Shown here one piece after another: positions 22,655-40,000 of a DNA stretch of 64,000 nt. The DNA is from Melieria omissa (Eukaryota > Arthropoda > Insecta > Diptera > Ulidiidae). A program made the position numbers and the translations under genes. The notes under the pieces were generated by a model. It saw only the letters and a list, made by a program, of their open reading frames with translations, did not search any database and was not told the DNA's origin. The DNA is taken from contig OZ020268.1 in NCBI GenBank assembly GCA_963971225.1, positions 12,563,032-12,627,031 on the forward strand, read 5' to 3'. Positions within the stretch are counted from its first letter, which is position 1; every line of letters begins with the position of its first letter.

Positions 22655-23469
22655 TATTCCTAGAGTGATTGTTGTTTTTTTGGTTTTCAAAAATATTTTT
22701 ATTTATTATTTTATGTTTCTTATATTTTTTTATTATATATTTAATTTTTTCAATTCGAATTTTAGAAAACTGATAATTTTGGAAGTTGCGTAGAAATTAA
22801 TTTTGAAAACATTTTTTTGTGACAGTAAGAAACTGGAGAGCTGGTATAGGGTGATTTAGTTGAACTTTTTAAAGGTGATGTCCGACATCGGCATCTGCTG
22901 TGGATTGGTGGTGCGACCAATAACGTTGCTAACCCACCGTCTAGAATGAACTCAGAGCCTCTTAGGTCTCCGAATGAAGCAAATTTGGCGCCCTATCAAC
23001 CTAACCAAACTCCACATGTTGACGAAACATACGAAACAACCAACGTCCATAACCTTAAAAAACATTGTAAGAGTTATGATTTCACGATTTTAGTGAAAAT
23101 TATCTAAAATTATTTATTATTTATATATATGTATAGTAGATGATATTTATCAGCCTAATCTTATGACTAGATCATTTTACTAGCGTCTCTTCGTTGTGTG
23201 CGGCTGCAAACGCCGCATTATATTATGGTACATTTTCCTAATATTTGCATATAAACGAGCAACCAAAAACAAAGAACTCTTACACAACCGTTCTCCAACT
23301 GTCCAACGGGTAGTGGACGCTGTCGCAATGCTCACGCGCCATGCCTGCGGCCCCAAAGTTGACTGTCGATCGATTCCTCCAAAAAAAATATATATATATT
23401 TTTGTTTCATGGATTCCTCATACCGATCAGATGAGATAGTGAGACTGCCAACTGAACTGAACTGAGAAT
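22655..23469. other. Intergenic, no gene seen
   Basis: AT-rich DNA between the repeat-protein gene and the 3' end of Pph13. 23160-23460 contains short overlapping frames with no family resemblance. Any Pph13 3' UTR would lie here, read leftwards from 23469. Confidence 0.4.
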
Positions 23470-27564
<4,095 letters not shown>

Positions 27565-28583
27565 AAAAATTCAGTTGCTGGCCGAAGACACCGCAACGGT
27601 GCTACCGAATTATTTACTCCTCAATCAATTGCATAATGTACATTTGTATTTTATTGCATTGTATTTAAATTGTTAGATTCACAAACAAAAATTGCACATA
27701 ATTCCACAACATTGTTAAGGTTTCCTTTGCAGGTATATTATTATTTTGGGTGTTTTCCAAGTGTTTCTTATTATTTTTATATATTTTTTGTTAATCCTGT
27801 ATGACTCAATTCGACGAGTTGTTAAGCTAATTGAATGAATTTGTAACCGACAGCACCACTTTGTATTCTATATACATTTTACTAAACACATTTATGTACA
27901 AAAGTGCAATATTTTGGTATATTTTTTGACAGAAATGCTGGCTCGACTGGGCCTTAAAGACTACTAACAATTGTACTACAATCGTGACTTGTGAATGAAT
28001 GAATGCGAGTATATCCAACTGCGAAGGCACCAACTAGACTAAATTAGGGGATTGTATTGGCATGTTTTGAACTTTAGAAGTTCGCTGGGGAAGCCGCACA
28101 AGTGCCTTCGGTTTTGTCTATGTTTTGTCTATTTATTTCACTTTCTAACATGCATTTCTTCAGATACGCTGTTGTTTTTCGTTATAGTGATTATTTGCTA
28201 GTTGTTATAACCAATCGCGTTGTTGTTGTTGTTGTTGCTACCGTTGTGGTTGCTGTCAACGCAGTTGGCCATTCCATTATCCATTGGCCACACATTCGTG
28301 CATGTTGTTTGTCGCTGGCATTATGCAGCGCGCAATATGCAATATTTTCCACTGATATTTTAAAATAGACTTGATGTTATTTTTAGTGAGACCATCATTA
28401 GAAGACCCGATGAGCTCAAAGCGACCAGAGCGTCGTACAGACATCCAATTGGACAATGGTGCTGTTGTATGTGCGAAGGGTCAACATGTTCAATGGAAAG
28501 TTGCATATCAAGTCCCTTTGAGGCGTTGAAAATCAAACACAAATCATATATCAGGATTTTTGAATAAAATAAATCGACAGCTC
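27565..28583. other. Pph13 upstream region, no gene seen
   Basis: The 5' flank of Pph13 in its own orientation. AT-rich, with a GTTGTT tract near 28220. No core promoter could be pinned down and no protein-coding signal is convincing. Confidence 0.4.
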
Positions 28584-28975
28584 TATTAACTCCTTGGTAC
28601 AACGTCGAAACGTGGCATGTGTGGTTTTATTTTACCGATACTTTTTCCGTAACAGCTTGCTGCCATCCCTCCGGGTATTCCCCCAGGCAAGCCATTTAAA
28701 CACTGGCACCCATGCATTCCACGTCGAATCGATGTTCCAGCACACTACGCACTACGGTCGGTTCCTGGCCAGTAGAGCGCGATTGTGGAATGGTCTCCCT
28801 GCAGATTTTTTCCCCAGGACTTATGATCTTGATGGGTTCAAGGCAAGAGTCCATAAATTCTTCACCCAACATCCTTTCTCCCAACCTATATATACTTCCT
28901 AAACCAGCGCAATGCCTGCGTTATCGCATTTATAGGGATATCCCCTGCGCGTTGACTCGTATTAAAAAAAAATTA
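28584..28975 (+). mobile_element. LINE 3' fragment
   Basis: A frame ending in a stop at 28902 carries QRRNVACVVLFYRYFF, then SRARLWNGLPADFFPRTYDL and FKARVHKFF. This is the extreme C-terminus of a non-LTR reverse transcriptase of the jockey/CR1 type. About 60 bases later an A-run at 28963-28972 looks like the 3' tail. Everything upstream of the C-terminus is missing. Confidence 0.8.
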
Positions 28976-29900
28976 ACTTACTTTGCTTCGAGCTAAGCAA
29001 AAACACTGGCATAGGTATAGCAATTATTCCAGTAATTATTCTATGATTTATATATTAACCAGTTAAGCTCTAAAGTCTTAAAGTTCCACTGTAGCTGTTA
29101 TTTACAACAGTCACTGATTCAAGTGGCTGTTTACTACATCTTTAACGAAACACAACGACACCTGCTAAAAATAGATCCAAACGAAAGTGTGAGCTTCTAA
29201 GTATAAGATTGTTTCATTCATGACACAAAACCTTCTCAAACTGGGTGCACAGCAATTTTTCCGAGGTCCTCTCTATGCAGCATGAGGAGTTTCTCTTAGG
29301 AATGTTAGGTTAGGTTAGGCCGCACTTTCGAACGGAGGCCTGAAAAAGGGCCTTGTGAGTTTTTTCATTAAAGTGGAGGAGAATCCAACTTGCTCTTATC
29401 ATCAATTTCATCAACCAATTCGACATCTTTGAGTTTAGCAGACTCAATAAACCAGCTTCGGCAGCGTCCACTGAACAGTAGCATTTACCCCAGATAGAAG
29501 CAACTTCGTTCATGTGAAGCTGGGCAGCGGCACAGGAAGTGTTTTATCGCCTCTATAGTTGCTTCACTTTATGCATAAAGTGCCAACCGAACACCCAGTA
29601 TTTGAAAACCCACATAGCACTTCAGCGCCTTGCAACTATTGTCTATTCTCTAGCTCAACAAAGGCTAAGGATAATAGAGTTGTCGCTTCGTGATGACACA
29701 CCTGAAACGCGTCACACGTCGCGGAATAAATATTCGAAATGAGCTGCTGCCATTCGTCCACCTTCCGTTAATAACCTAAAGATGCTGCTGTGAAAGATGC
29801 CAACCATTATTTCCACACACACACACACACGTTTGGTAACTCAATATCAATGAATTGTTCTACGCCCCAGACAATGCGCGCTGCTCATGTCGCTGGACGC
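28976..29900. other. Intergenic upstream of the PTTH-like gene
   Basis: No gene seen. Contains a short TTAGGTTAGGTTAGG run at 29304-29318 and a CACACA tract at 29815-29830. Confidence 0.4.
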
Positions 29901-29908
29901 TATAAAAG
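29901..29908 (+). promoter_or_regulatory. TATA box of the PTTH-like gene
   Basis: TATAAAAG lies 69 bases before the proposed start codon, so transcription should begin near 29930 with a short 5' UTR. This is a strong canonical match in the right place and orientation. Confidence 0.75.
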
Positions 29909-29969
29909 CGCCGGTCCATGCAACGGTCAACCGCAAACGTGTTTTCGCCTTCGAAGCGTAAGAGACGCC

Positions 29970-31032
29970 ATGCCATGCGTGAGTGCAGACGCACTGGGCG
30001 CCGCTTTGTTTGCTCATTAAATTTTGTGTGTCCCGCAGATGCCGTTGATGCTGGTGACAGTGCTGCTCGGTCTGGTGTCCAGCCATCGCTTAGATAGCTA
30101 CCTGCGGAAGCCATTTGCGGATGTAGTTGGCGGCGAGCTGTTGCGCGCACCGGCAAAGGATTTCAATGAGCTCGGCAGCTCCCGCGAAGAGGCGGCGGAT
30201 AATGCTGGCGCAAACTTGCAGCGATACTATGGCAGTCGCAAGGATTTGCTGCAAAATCTGCTCGCCCTAAGTGAATGTGGTCCTGGCGGCGAGCTGCAGC
30301 CGTCGCCCAGGGACAATGTGGACCTGGAAACGCTGCGCGCCAACATTGACAATAAAAGGTTGGCCAAACTCAAAACTTGGAAAAATTTGAATAGTTTGCA
30401 TCTCTGTGGAACTTTCAGAGACGTTTTCAACGGGAATTATCGCAACATGCGTGACAACGCCGAGGTTTTCAACGATGTGAGCAACACTGCATTGGACAAT
30501 GCACCAGTGCAGGTGCCGGAGAGTGCTGGCAGCCTGGCACGCGGCGATTGGGAGGCGGGCAGCAGCATTCTGTCTGCGCTGCCTATTGCTTACTATGCCG
30601 ATTTCTACGAGGATCTGATGATCGACAGTGCCAAGGAGGACGTCAAACGCGCCGGCCCAGCGCCGGTAATTGGCTGTGATTGCAAAATAAAGGTGCCGTA
30701 TGGAATGGGGCGTGGTGGCTGGTGACACCCATTGAGCTATTGTGCATTTTTCATTGCAGAACGATTTGGTTGACTTGGGACAGCAGCATTTTCCGCGCTA
30801 CCTGCTGAACGCTGTGTGCCAAACGGATCAATCGCCGAACGAATATCCGCAGAAGTGCTGGCGCGGCTCGCGCTGCAAGCCGCTGGAGTACAAGGTGAAA
30901 GTGCTAACGTTTCGCACGGTCATGGACCACGGACAGAAGGACCCGGCGCTAGCGTGGCTGCCCGACGATCTGCGGCAACTGTGGAAATTCAAAACAGTCA
31001 CAGTGGCGGCCGGCTGCTTTTGTTCGTACTGA
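29970..31032 (+). CDS. Ptth: PTTH/trunk-family cystine-knot hormone precursor
   Basis: Exons 29970-29978, 30039-30692 and 30760-31032 give 311 residues. Exon 1 is just ATG CCA TGC before GTGAGT. A 60-nt intron follows, and the joined start MPCMPLMLVTVLLGLVSS is a signal peptide. A pro-region of about 200 residues ends in Lys-Arg (30645-30650), which would release a 104-residue mature peptide. That part has seven cysteines in the order CxC, C, C, C, CxC with CDCKIKNDLVDLG, PRYLLNAVC, CKPLEYKVKVL and a C-terminal GCFCSY. Number and spacing fit PTTH. PTTH acts on Torso in the prothoracic gland to trigger ecdysone synthesis. Trunk, the other Torso ligand, has the same fold, so the symbol is likely rather than certain. 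Confidence 0.75.
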
Positions 31033-31162
31033 TCGAAGCGAAAGATTTCAGGACTATTATCATTGGCTGGTGTAGACGACGCTACAAGAGGCGTGACAAC
31101 TTTCTCATATACAGTGTACAATATTTTTTCGATGTCGGGCATAGAGCAAAATGTGTAAGACG

Positions 31163-31168
31163 AATAAA
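31163..31168 (+). terminator. Poly(A) signal of the PTTH-like gene
   Basis: AATAAA lies 131 bases after the stop codon on the plus strand. Confidence 0.6.
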
Positions 31169-32308
31169 AACTGCATTTTGCAAAAACGTAGTAATTGTAC
31201 TGAGTGTGGTGGGTGGAGTGAAAGGTTAGTCAACTTTTAATTGATTCATTTTGGCCACTTTGCCAAAAAACTGCCACCCTTCGAGTTATTACCGATTTTG
31301 GATAATATTCCAAAGCTTACTTCCTTTTCAATTTGGCCATTTTCTGATAAACTTTCAGACACCCCAGGATTGGGGTTGGATCATGTTCACAATCATTGCT
31401 TGAAAAGTTAAAATCATCTTCACTTTTCATTACAAATGTACGATTTCATCTTCTGACAAAAACTTTAAAGCCATATTGGCGAAAATTTGTTGCCGCCGAG
31501 GCGCTTTGTTGCATTTCTCCAACCAGATGAATTATAAATTTGTTTGTTCTAAAGTAACTTTCTTGCACTTCTGCAACCAAGAGGAATCGCAGATCATTTA
31601 CAATTTAATTAAAATTTTCTTTAATTACATAAATTAAGAATATAAGATAATGTACTTACCTAGTATAATATCGTAATTAGAAAGTATTTAAAGTTGTTTA
31701 TTAAACAATTTGTGATCTTTTTTGTTTCACTAAAATAAATGCGTGCAACTGTTTGCAAAAACGGTAAAATAACTGCTGTCAAGTAAAATTTAGCTAATTT
31801 TTCCCCACTATTAATGCCAGTACTACAAAAAAGGAACGTTGCATATTTGTAAAATAGCAAAAAAGAGTCGTTTTGATAATGACTTCTAAAATTACGTCAA
31901 TTTTTCGGTTGGTTGCAGATATGCAACTGTACCGTGTAAAGGGTTAATGTGACTCTGTACTATATATGTATATTGCCTATAGTTGACTAGGCGTTTCTAA
32001 ACTACTGGCACTAATCTAGGCTCAATTTGTGCTCTGCCTAACTGCCACTCTAACATAACCTAACTTAACCTAACCCAACCTAACCTTTGTGGCGCTCAAA
32101 CTTTTTATCGGCTATAAACTGAATTAAAAATTACTCATACGTCCCAGCTGGCCAAGAAAATTCTTTTCGTTTTTTATTTTTAACAGCAATGGACAGCTGA
32201 TTGACATAACCTACATTTTGCAACAGCCAACGTAGACCTGTCGTGCATTAATCTGAACAGCGAACAGTTTAGTTAGTCCATGTTAGCAGAAGTTCGGATA
32301 GTCTTACA
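31169..32308. other. Intergenic, no gene seen
   Basis: AT-rich spacer with a degenerate AACCTAACC tract at 32054-32095. It includes the promoter of the next gene, for which I see no TATA box. Confidence 0.4.
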
Positions 32309-33623
32309 ATGCGTCCAGCTTGTATTGTACACTGTGTCACTCTGCTACTGCTGTTCGCTACACTGTTTGCACTCAACTGTCGGGTGCTGCTGCAGGACAC
32401 GGGAATCACTTCAATTGAATGGTCCACATTGGAGCAATGCCTTGGGGAAGCCAACAGCGAAAGCATCTCCAGCAATACCAGCGCGAATGTCTGGCGACTC
32501 ATAAAAATTGTACGAAGTAAACGTGTTTTTCAACTGAAAGTTAACTTTAAAATGTGCCAAAAGTTTATATTAACGAATAAGGTCGCGAAATTTTGTGTAC
32601 TACGAAAAGTTTCAGCTCTTCCGGAACACTAGATCTGTCTGGGCTCTTCCCTACTATATTCTTGTTCCGGAATTAGTTCCGACTTTTAATAGTTTGCGTT
32701 GAGGTTGCGTGCCTTTAACATGACGCAAAATATTCAAACTTAGAAAGACTCCAATTCCTTTCTCAAATGGTCTTCCGGCACCGCAAACATAATCGAATAA
32801 TTTTATAAATTACGTTAATTGTTGCCATTGCTTGATCACAGGCTTTCGCTGGCATTGACAATATACCCGCCGAGGTGTACAGTAAAATTGGCACAATGCT
32901 CACTGCCATACCGGACGATGAACTACGCAGCATCAGCATGGAGCAGGTGGAAGTGGTCGAAGCTTTTGGCGCCATACACAAATCAAACATGCTGGGGGGC
33001 GGCTTCAGTGAGGCGAAAATTAAAATCATTGCATCGAAAGTGCGAAAAGAGTGGCTGGGAAAAAATCCGAAAACCTATTCCGAATACGATCTCATATCGA
33101 TGGGCGAGATTGTGTGCCATCTGAATGTGACGGACATTGAGCAGCTGCATGCGGTGGCCTTCAAGTAGACAATTTCACATTCTACATGCAGCGAATGCGG
33201 CTTAACTCAACAAACCTTTCATGCATCAACAGAGCGGCTGCAGAATGGATTGGCAGCATTGACTCTTGCCCGCAGCCTCAACTGCAGGCCTTGGCCAGGC
33301 TGGCCAAGCGCAGCGACGCCTTTGGAGCGCCGAAACAGTGGTCCAAAATCGAGGCAAGTATAGAGTGGTCATAGGTGGTATGCCATAATGTTTATAACCA
33401 GGTCAGCATTATTGGCAACATCGTCAATGGACTGTCACGGTCGGACATAGCGAGTATAGACAAAGGCAAGCTGTACCTGAATCGCTTCTATGTACGTAAG
33501 CACATACCGCATCCACGTAGCACTGGCGCATCACCTACTAATTCGGCCACTGATGCATTTCCAACTGAAACCACTACCGTTAGCACAAGTAGCGAAACAG
33601 CGCAGGAGACAGCTGAACACTGA
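32309..33623 (+). CDS. Small secreted protein, possibly mesothelin/stereocilin-like
   Basis: Exons 32309-32509, 32842-33164, 33233-33353 and 33402-33623 agree in phase and give 288 residues. A signal peptide (MRPACIVHCVTLLLLFATLF) starts the protein. The body is helical-looking, with repeated short motifs: IPDDELRSISMEQVEVV, YDLISMGEIVCHLNVTDIEQ, AAAEWIGSIDSCPQPQLQAL, SIIGNIVNGLSRSDIASI. The pattern of L..G..v.gL....l..i and a W-K preceding it recalls the superhelical repeats of mesothelin, stereocilin and otoancorin. This is an inferred fold, not a firm family call. The third intron is 48 nt and starts GCAAGT, a GC-AG intron: reading through reaches a stop, and no GT donor restores the frame. 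No transmembrane anchor is seen; the tail is Thr/Ser-rich. Confidence 0.75.
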
Positions 33624-33629
33624 GTGAGC

Positions 33630-33635
33630 AATAAA
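33630..33635 (+). terminator. Poly(A) signal of the secreted-protein gene
   Basis: AATAAA lies only 6 bases past the stop codon, so the 3' UTR would be very short. The gene ends facing PAPLA1, 391 bases from its stop. Confidence 0.55.
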
Positions 33636-34014
33636 ACGCATTATTTGCTTGCAAGTTAAGATGTCGTTTTAATCGATTTACTTATTTTTCGTTTTAGTAG
33701 CGTTTTTCTTCTATACAAATTGGTGCTATGATTAAACTGAAGCAAAAAGTGGAATACATTCACAATGTGTTTTCCTGTTGCAGCCGAAAATACTGCCGCG
33801 CTGCATGCAACTGCATTCGGTTCACTGCGAAAACACGTTGCGTTGTCTGCATCCACGCAAACAAAACATTTAGTAAAAAAGCATAGTAGACTGAGTGCTT
33901 ATAGATGATATTGGATAATTGTGTAGAATTAAATAACAATTTAAAAAGCTCAATTGCGTCGCTCTCTTATACTGATACGCATTCCGCAACCATGTTGCAC
34001 GCTGTCCCGAAACT

Positions 34015-37000
34015 TCAAGTTGTTGGCGATGACATTACGCTGTTGTTGGTCGGGCGCTCTATAGTCATGGTCTGTTGCGGCACCTGACTGTCCGGGCTGA
34101 TGCCCAGGCCCGAGTAGATCTCCTTCATGACAAACAGTATCGTGTCCTCCGACTCCCTGCAAGAATGTACATTTTAATCATTCTAAATATAATCAAAAGT
34201 AACCTTTGGTCACTGGCACAGCACTCACCAATAACACACGTGACTGCTCAGCGCAAATATGTACTCGTTGAAGAACTCCAAGGGCGCCTCCTGCAGCACA
34301 TGATCTATGCGCTTGGAGTCGTTCAGTTTTCCCATCGGAAAGTTAACCTCAACCATGTCCGAGTCCGACTGAACGGTAGAATTCGAGTCGGCGCGTTCGC
34401 GTCCGCGTACTCGCTCCGGCGACAAGGAACTTATCTGCTGTACTTGTTCTTGATCCTCCTCCTGCACTGGCTGCAGCAAGTGTTGCGACGTTTGTCGTTC
34501 CAATTCGATTTGCATTGCAATTACCTGCAAGCACAAAGCATGCATCAATAAGACCACTGAAAGTATTTTAAGGAAGTTTCGAACGTACCTTATCGACCTC
34601 GTTTTTCATTGTCTCCTCGGCCTCTTTTTTGTTTCGTGATGATGTGCTCAAAAAGTTCATGCTGTCCAGTGTGTTCTTGAATGTGTCGAAGAAGCGTTGC
34701 TTCAGATCGGCGCCCACACGCGTCATCGTCTCCTTCAGCTCCAGGTGCATGCGTTTGCGTCCCTTGTGATGCGGTATCAGCACCGGCCGTATGCCGCTCA
34801 TATCAGGATTAACTAGCGCCTCAATACGGTACGCCACCGGATCGAAGGGATGGAATATATTGTAGAAGCCAGGGCAGGTGGGAAGACGGAAATCGAGGCC
34901 AAGCTTGTCAATGCCGCGTATTGTAACAAACATGCCTGGCAATGGTAAATTTGTATTCAAATACAGGATTTGTCTTACAATTCAATTCAAATGAAAAACA
35001 CAACATGTCCCTAAGAGCTCACTCACCAATGGGCGAACCCAGCGCAAAGAATTTCTTGGGCTGGAAAGCCAGCTGTGAGTAGTGTATAAATGGCTGACCA
35101 GTGCCTGCTGGACCCATTGTGTAGCTAATATGCATTGCATCGTCATCATTGCTCTGATTACCCTCCCGGCCCGGTGTATCAAGCTTTACGAAGGATTGGT
35201 CTGGATTTTCCTACAATAGAACATTTCATTTCATATACAGTTTTCATTTAATCGCACCATATTTGTGCCTACAAGATTATGGTCGTCGCTCTCCTTCATT
35301 GGCTTCTGATGGCACAACAAATCGAACAGTATGAGGGAGCCCAAGCTGTGGCCAGCCAAGGAGACACCGCCATTGAACTCCCGATTTCGTTCGCAGTACT
35401 TTTTGTAGACCTCGTTCATGGACGCCGCCACGGTGGTCATGATCTTTTGGCAGAAGGTCGGGCTGGTGTAGAAGAGCACATCGAGCAGCGTGTCGTTGGT
35501 AAAATTACGCAACTTCGGTATGGATTCGAGTGTAATCGACCTTAGTTTTTCATCAATGCCCAGCTCCTCCGAATGCAAGTGACTGTGCCATGATATGGGC
35601 AGCACCTCGACTCGGCCCACCAAACCCATATCCGAAGAGTTCTTATAGTGCGACAGCACCAGCTGCTGCGCTATGCTGCGAAACTCATCCACTAAAAAAT
35701 TGTTTTATCAATTGAACAATGAACAGCTTTTGAATTCGTTTAATTTGCTTTACCAACTTCCTCGACGCTGCGCATCTTTAAGTCACACGCCGACCCAATG
35801 CCATGTACCATGAACAGTAAATGATCCACACGCTGCGCCTCGCCTTGATCGATGCTGAAATCGTCCAGATCGCGTTTGACCACACGCGGACGTGTTGTCG
35901 GTTGCTGTCGGAGAAATTCAAATAAATCTTTTTGAATCCAAGCAATATGAAAAAACCTTTAGAAGCAATTGGACAATGTACTTTACGCACCGAAGTGCCA
36001 CCCCAGGCATCGGCACTTTGTTGATGTTGAAAATGCACTATGACGGTGGGGCCGTGGAAGACAACCTGCTCGCCCATTGTTAGAATGATTTTCTTGTGCC
36101 ATTCGCCACTCTCAGCGGCCTGCTTGTACTCGGCCTCCAGCAAGTCGGCAGTGGTCTCCTCGTACGGCACGTACTTGGAGTCGGTGCCTTTGTAGAACCA
36201 CGAACAGCGTCGCACTTCGACGGGTTGGCCCTCCCAATAGACGGGCATTTTAATACGTTCACGTATTTTGACATCATAGCGTCCGCCCTCAACGGGCACA
36301 ATATTTGGCGCATCGTCTGTACACAAAATTTTGGTCAGTAATTAAACAAACACGAAGCAAAAGCAAACAACACTGACCGCCCATGGTCAAGGTAGTCTCC
36401 AGCAAGGCCGAATCATAGTGACTGAATGGCGTCCAGACGAACTTGGTGGCCAAACATGTGGTGGGTCGCTTGAAGAACCAGTGCTTCACTGCTGGGGCAT
36501 AGGTCTGCCGAATAAAGAAATGTACGCTTAGTAAATGAAAATTGTGCAATCGCAACTGCACACTTACCACCGTCGAGTGGGACGTGTCCGGGCTGGACAT
36601 CTTCTCTCCGCTCAGCTTGTTGGCCATTCTCAATTCTTGTAATACTTCCTCGGGCAAATCCTCGTAGTGCTTCTCCTGTGTGAAGGCGGAAAATGCCACC
36701 TCAGTGGTAGTGGTGGTTTCTTCAGGTGCCTCTGTTTCGATACTGTTCGTATTGGTGCTTTCGTCTGTATTTTGCTCCGGCACTTTCTTGATAATCGACT
36801 CAGCGGGCACAACGCGCGCGCCGGCCTGGGCGACGTTGCTCAATTCCGAGAACTCGGAGCACGATGAAGATGGCGGCTCAACAAGATTGGATATGGGCGT
36901 CAGGGAGCGTAGCGGCTGGTGTTTAATGGCCAAGCCGCTGTGTACCAGATCGTAATTTAGATCGCCAACTCCGGCGCCGTTTTCTTTCGGCGGTGGATTA

Positions 37001-40000
37001 TTGAAAAAATTCTGTATGCGCTGATCTTCGTTGGCCTGTGCAACTTGCTGCTGCTGCTGTTGGCGAGTTTCTTGTCCTGGTTGTTGTTGTTGTACTGACT
37101 GTTGTGTCTCACCCAACAAAATGGCTGGAGGTGCAGTAGCAACAATTGAATCTGTCCGAGTGGGCGCTGCGAACGTATCAAAGAACGATCCCAAATGTTG
37201 CGATTGTTTATTTTCCGATTGCTGAACTGGCGCGTTTGACGTTTGGCTGAAATAACTTGAAAAGGAATTCTCAACGCCTGCGATTCCGACGTTCGCTGCT
37301 GGTGGTGCGACAATTGGCTCGAAAATGCTGGTTGAAAATGGCTGTGGCGGTTTCGTGGACGATGCCGCCACAGTCTGTGCTACAATATTGTCAAAGCCCA
37401 ATGGCGGCGCAATGCCAACGGGTGTGGCTGTGGGCTGCTCGAAGTTGCCGGCTGGTGTTTCTTGTGCGAGCGGCGGGGGTGCAATCCCAGCTGGTGATGG
37501 CAGTGCCGGAAATTCGGCCTGCGTTGTTAGATTCGTGGACTGCTCAAAAGGATGCGCCTGCGGGGCGTCAGCAACAAAGAAACCAGCTACAGTGGGCGTG
37601 CTCTGTGAAGCGGTTGTTGCAGATGGTCCAGGAGCAGCTGTTGGTGGCGATGTGGACGCCGGAGGTGCTGGTATAGTAGCCAACGGTGTCGGTACTATAG
37701 CTGCTGAAGGAGCAGCAGGAGGAGCCGCTGGAAACGGATCAACCACTTGTCCAAAAGTATTCGCTGCTGGAGCAGCAAAGAAGTTAAAATCGCTACTACC
37801 GGTGCTGTCTGCAGCCGTAGGAGTGAAAAAATTCGCCAAAATTGGGGAAGCAGTGGAAGCAGACGATTGTGCAGCAATTCCACTCAATCCTTTCCGATAC
37901 GGATTAGCGTGTTCGTTTGGCGCCCCACCACCTGGGGTTGGTGGTGGCAGTTGTGCGGAAGACGGTGCCGCCGCTTGGCTTGGCACTGCTGCTGTAGGCG
38001 GCGCTAATTTCTCAAGAGCTTTGTCCAAAGTGTCCTGCTCCTCGGCTTTCAGCTCTAACTGTTCGTGTACATTGGCCGAATTGACGGTAGCCTCCGGTAC
38101 AATTGCCTCGATCGTCTGCTGTTCGAATAGACTCACCGAATCACTGTCCAGCGCCGCAGTCTGTTCCGCACCTGTCGATATGGCAGGCGATTTTGTGCTC
38201 TGACTTGGCTCTATTTGCGCTGAATTTGGACGCTGCTGCTCTAATTGAGACTCATAGCGCTCGTTTTTAATTTCTTCTTTTTCAACTGATGCGACGTCTA
38301 AATTGGATATAACCTCAAAAGTGTTTAGAATATTGGTTGAGCTAATTTTGCGCAATTTTTCCTGGCGTTCGGTAGGCGGCAAATCGGGCGTAAAGAGGGG
38401 CACGCTTTGTGGCTCTGATGAGAACGGTATAAAGAAATTGGCAACTGGAGCTGGCGCTGGAGGAGGAGACAAGGACGATGTATTTGAATAGTGAGGGGAG
38501 TTTGAAGTGACTGTGCGATCACTGCTTGCAGCCGCTGTCGATGCAAATGGATTGAAAGGAGTTTGGGCTGGACTGCCGTACGGAGGAGCAGTCTCGTCTG
38601 TAGTTAGGGGACTTTTATAAAGACGTGTGCCTTTCTGTAAACGAAATGAGGTTTTGCCACCTACAGGTGGTGGAGCTTGAGCTAGGCCCGCTGCGGTTGG
38701 TAGAGCTTGAGCTGGACCAGCTGCGAGTGGTGGAGGTGGAGTGGCTCCAGCAATGGGCTGTGGTGCTTGCGCACTTACTCCAGCAACAGATGATGGTGGT
38801 GGTGGTAGTGATTGTGTTATACCAACACTTGCTGGCGGCGGTGTTGAAGTAGCCGACAGAGGCTGTGTCGGGTTATAAAACGCTCCAACAGTTGAGGCGT
38901 ATAAAGAACTTGTAGCAGTTGCGTGTTTGTTCGTATGCAGCGGCGGTGTTGCTGATTTCAATAACTCTGCACTAGTTCCAACTGAGGGCGACAAAGCATT
39001 TGCGTTATCAAACACGCCCACAGCTGTTGCAGGCGATGTTGCTTCCTTTTGGCTGCCAATGGATGTGGAGTTTGGCGCCTGTACTTGTTGCGTGGATGGT
39101 ATTGGCGAAAAAGAATTGAAGAAGTTTGCTGCTGCAAATGTTGTGGCTGCTTGTGGTGGAACCGGTGACGGCTGAACGCTGGGCAACTGCGCCGGATTAA
39201 AGAATGGAATGGGCGTTATTGACGCTTCTTTTGTGGAGTCAAAAGATGTTTTACGATCCACAGGTGGCTTAACGATTTCGGGCGTGCCGCTTTTGGGCGG
39301 TGCTGCAATGAAACCCGCAATAGGTGGTGGAAAAACTGACTGCGGTGCCTGCAAGGGCTGAAAACTGCTTTCGGCTGGTGTAGCGACTGGCGCTGCTGTT
39401 GCTGCAGAACTAATGCCGGGGGGCAGATATGCCGCTAAGCTGCCGGACAGCTGTAGAGGCGGAGCGCCAAATGGTGCAGCCGCAGCTGGATAGCAGCTGC
39501 TGGCTGGAGGCGGCTGCTGTGCTGTTTCTGCTGCCGATGAATAGAATAGCGGTGGCGCTGCAGCTGCGCTTGCTGGCTGAACACTTGGCTGCGCGCCAAA
39601 GTAGCCTCCAATGTGGCTGTCAGCAGGCTGCGAATATACTGTGGGACAGTCGTAGCTGCCGGGCGGCAACGGCTCCGCTGAATTGACCTGATTTTGCGTG
39701 AAGCTGCCTGTGGCAGATTGCACTAGACCGGAGATATTTTGCAAAACACCTGTCGGCACTAGATTAGTGAGCGAAAAGAGCCCTTTGCGTTCTTCAAGCT
39801 TAGTGGGTTGCGCCGACTGATCAAACGCTGACGACTGCGTGTAGCCGTATGGAGTGGGCTGCGGCGGCGCCGCGAATTGCAGAGGCGCAGTAGCAGCGGT
39901 TGGATCGAGAGTTGGTGGGGCAGCTCTGGCCGACTGTTCGGAGAAACCCGGTATGGGTGCGTAGATTTTCTTTTTCGCTGAGAGGCGATAGGTATTCTGA

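Noticed and set aside
32054..32095. TTAGG-like telomeric repeat tract (also 29304-29318 and 54498-54511)
   Set aside because: The units are few and degenerate, and higher flies lack TTAGG telomeres. Such TAGGT runs are common simple sequence in fly intergenic DNA.
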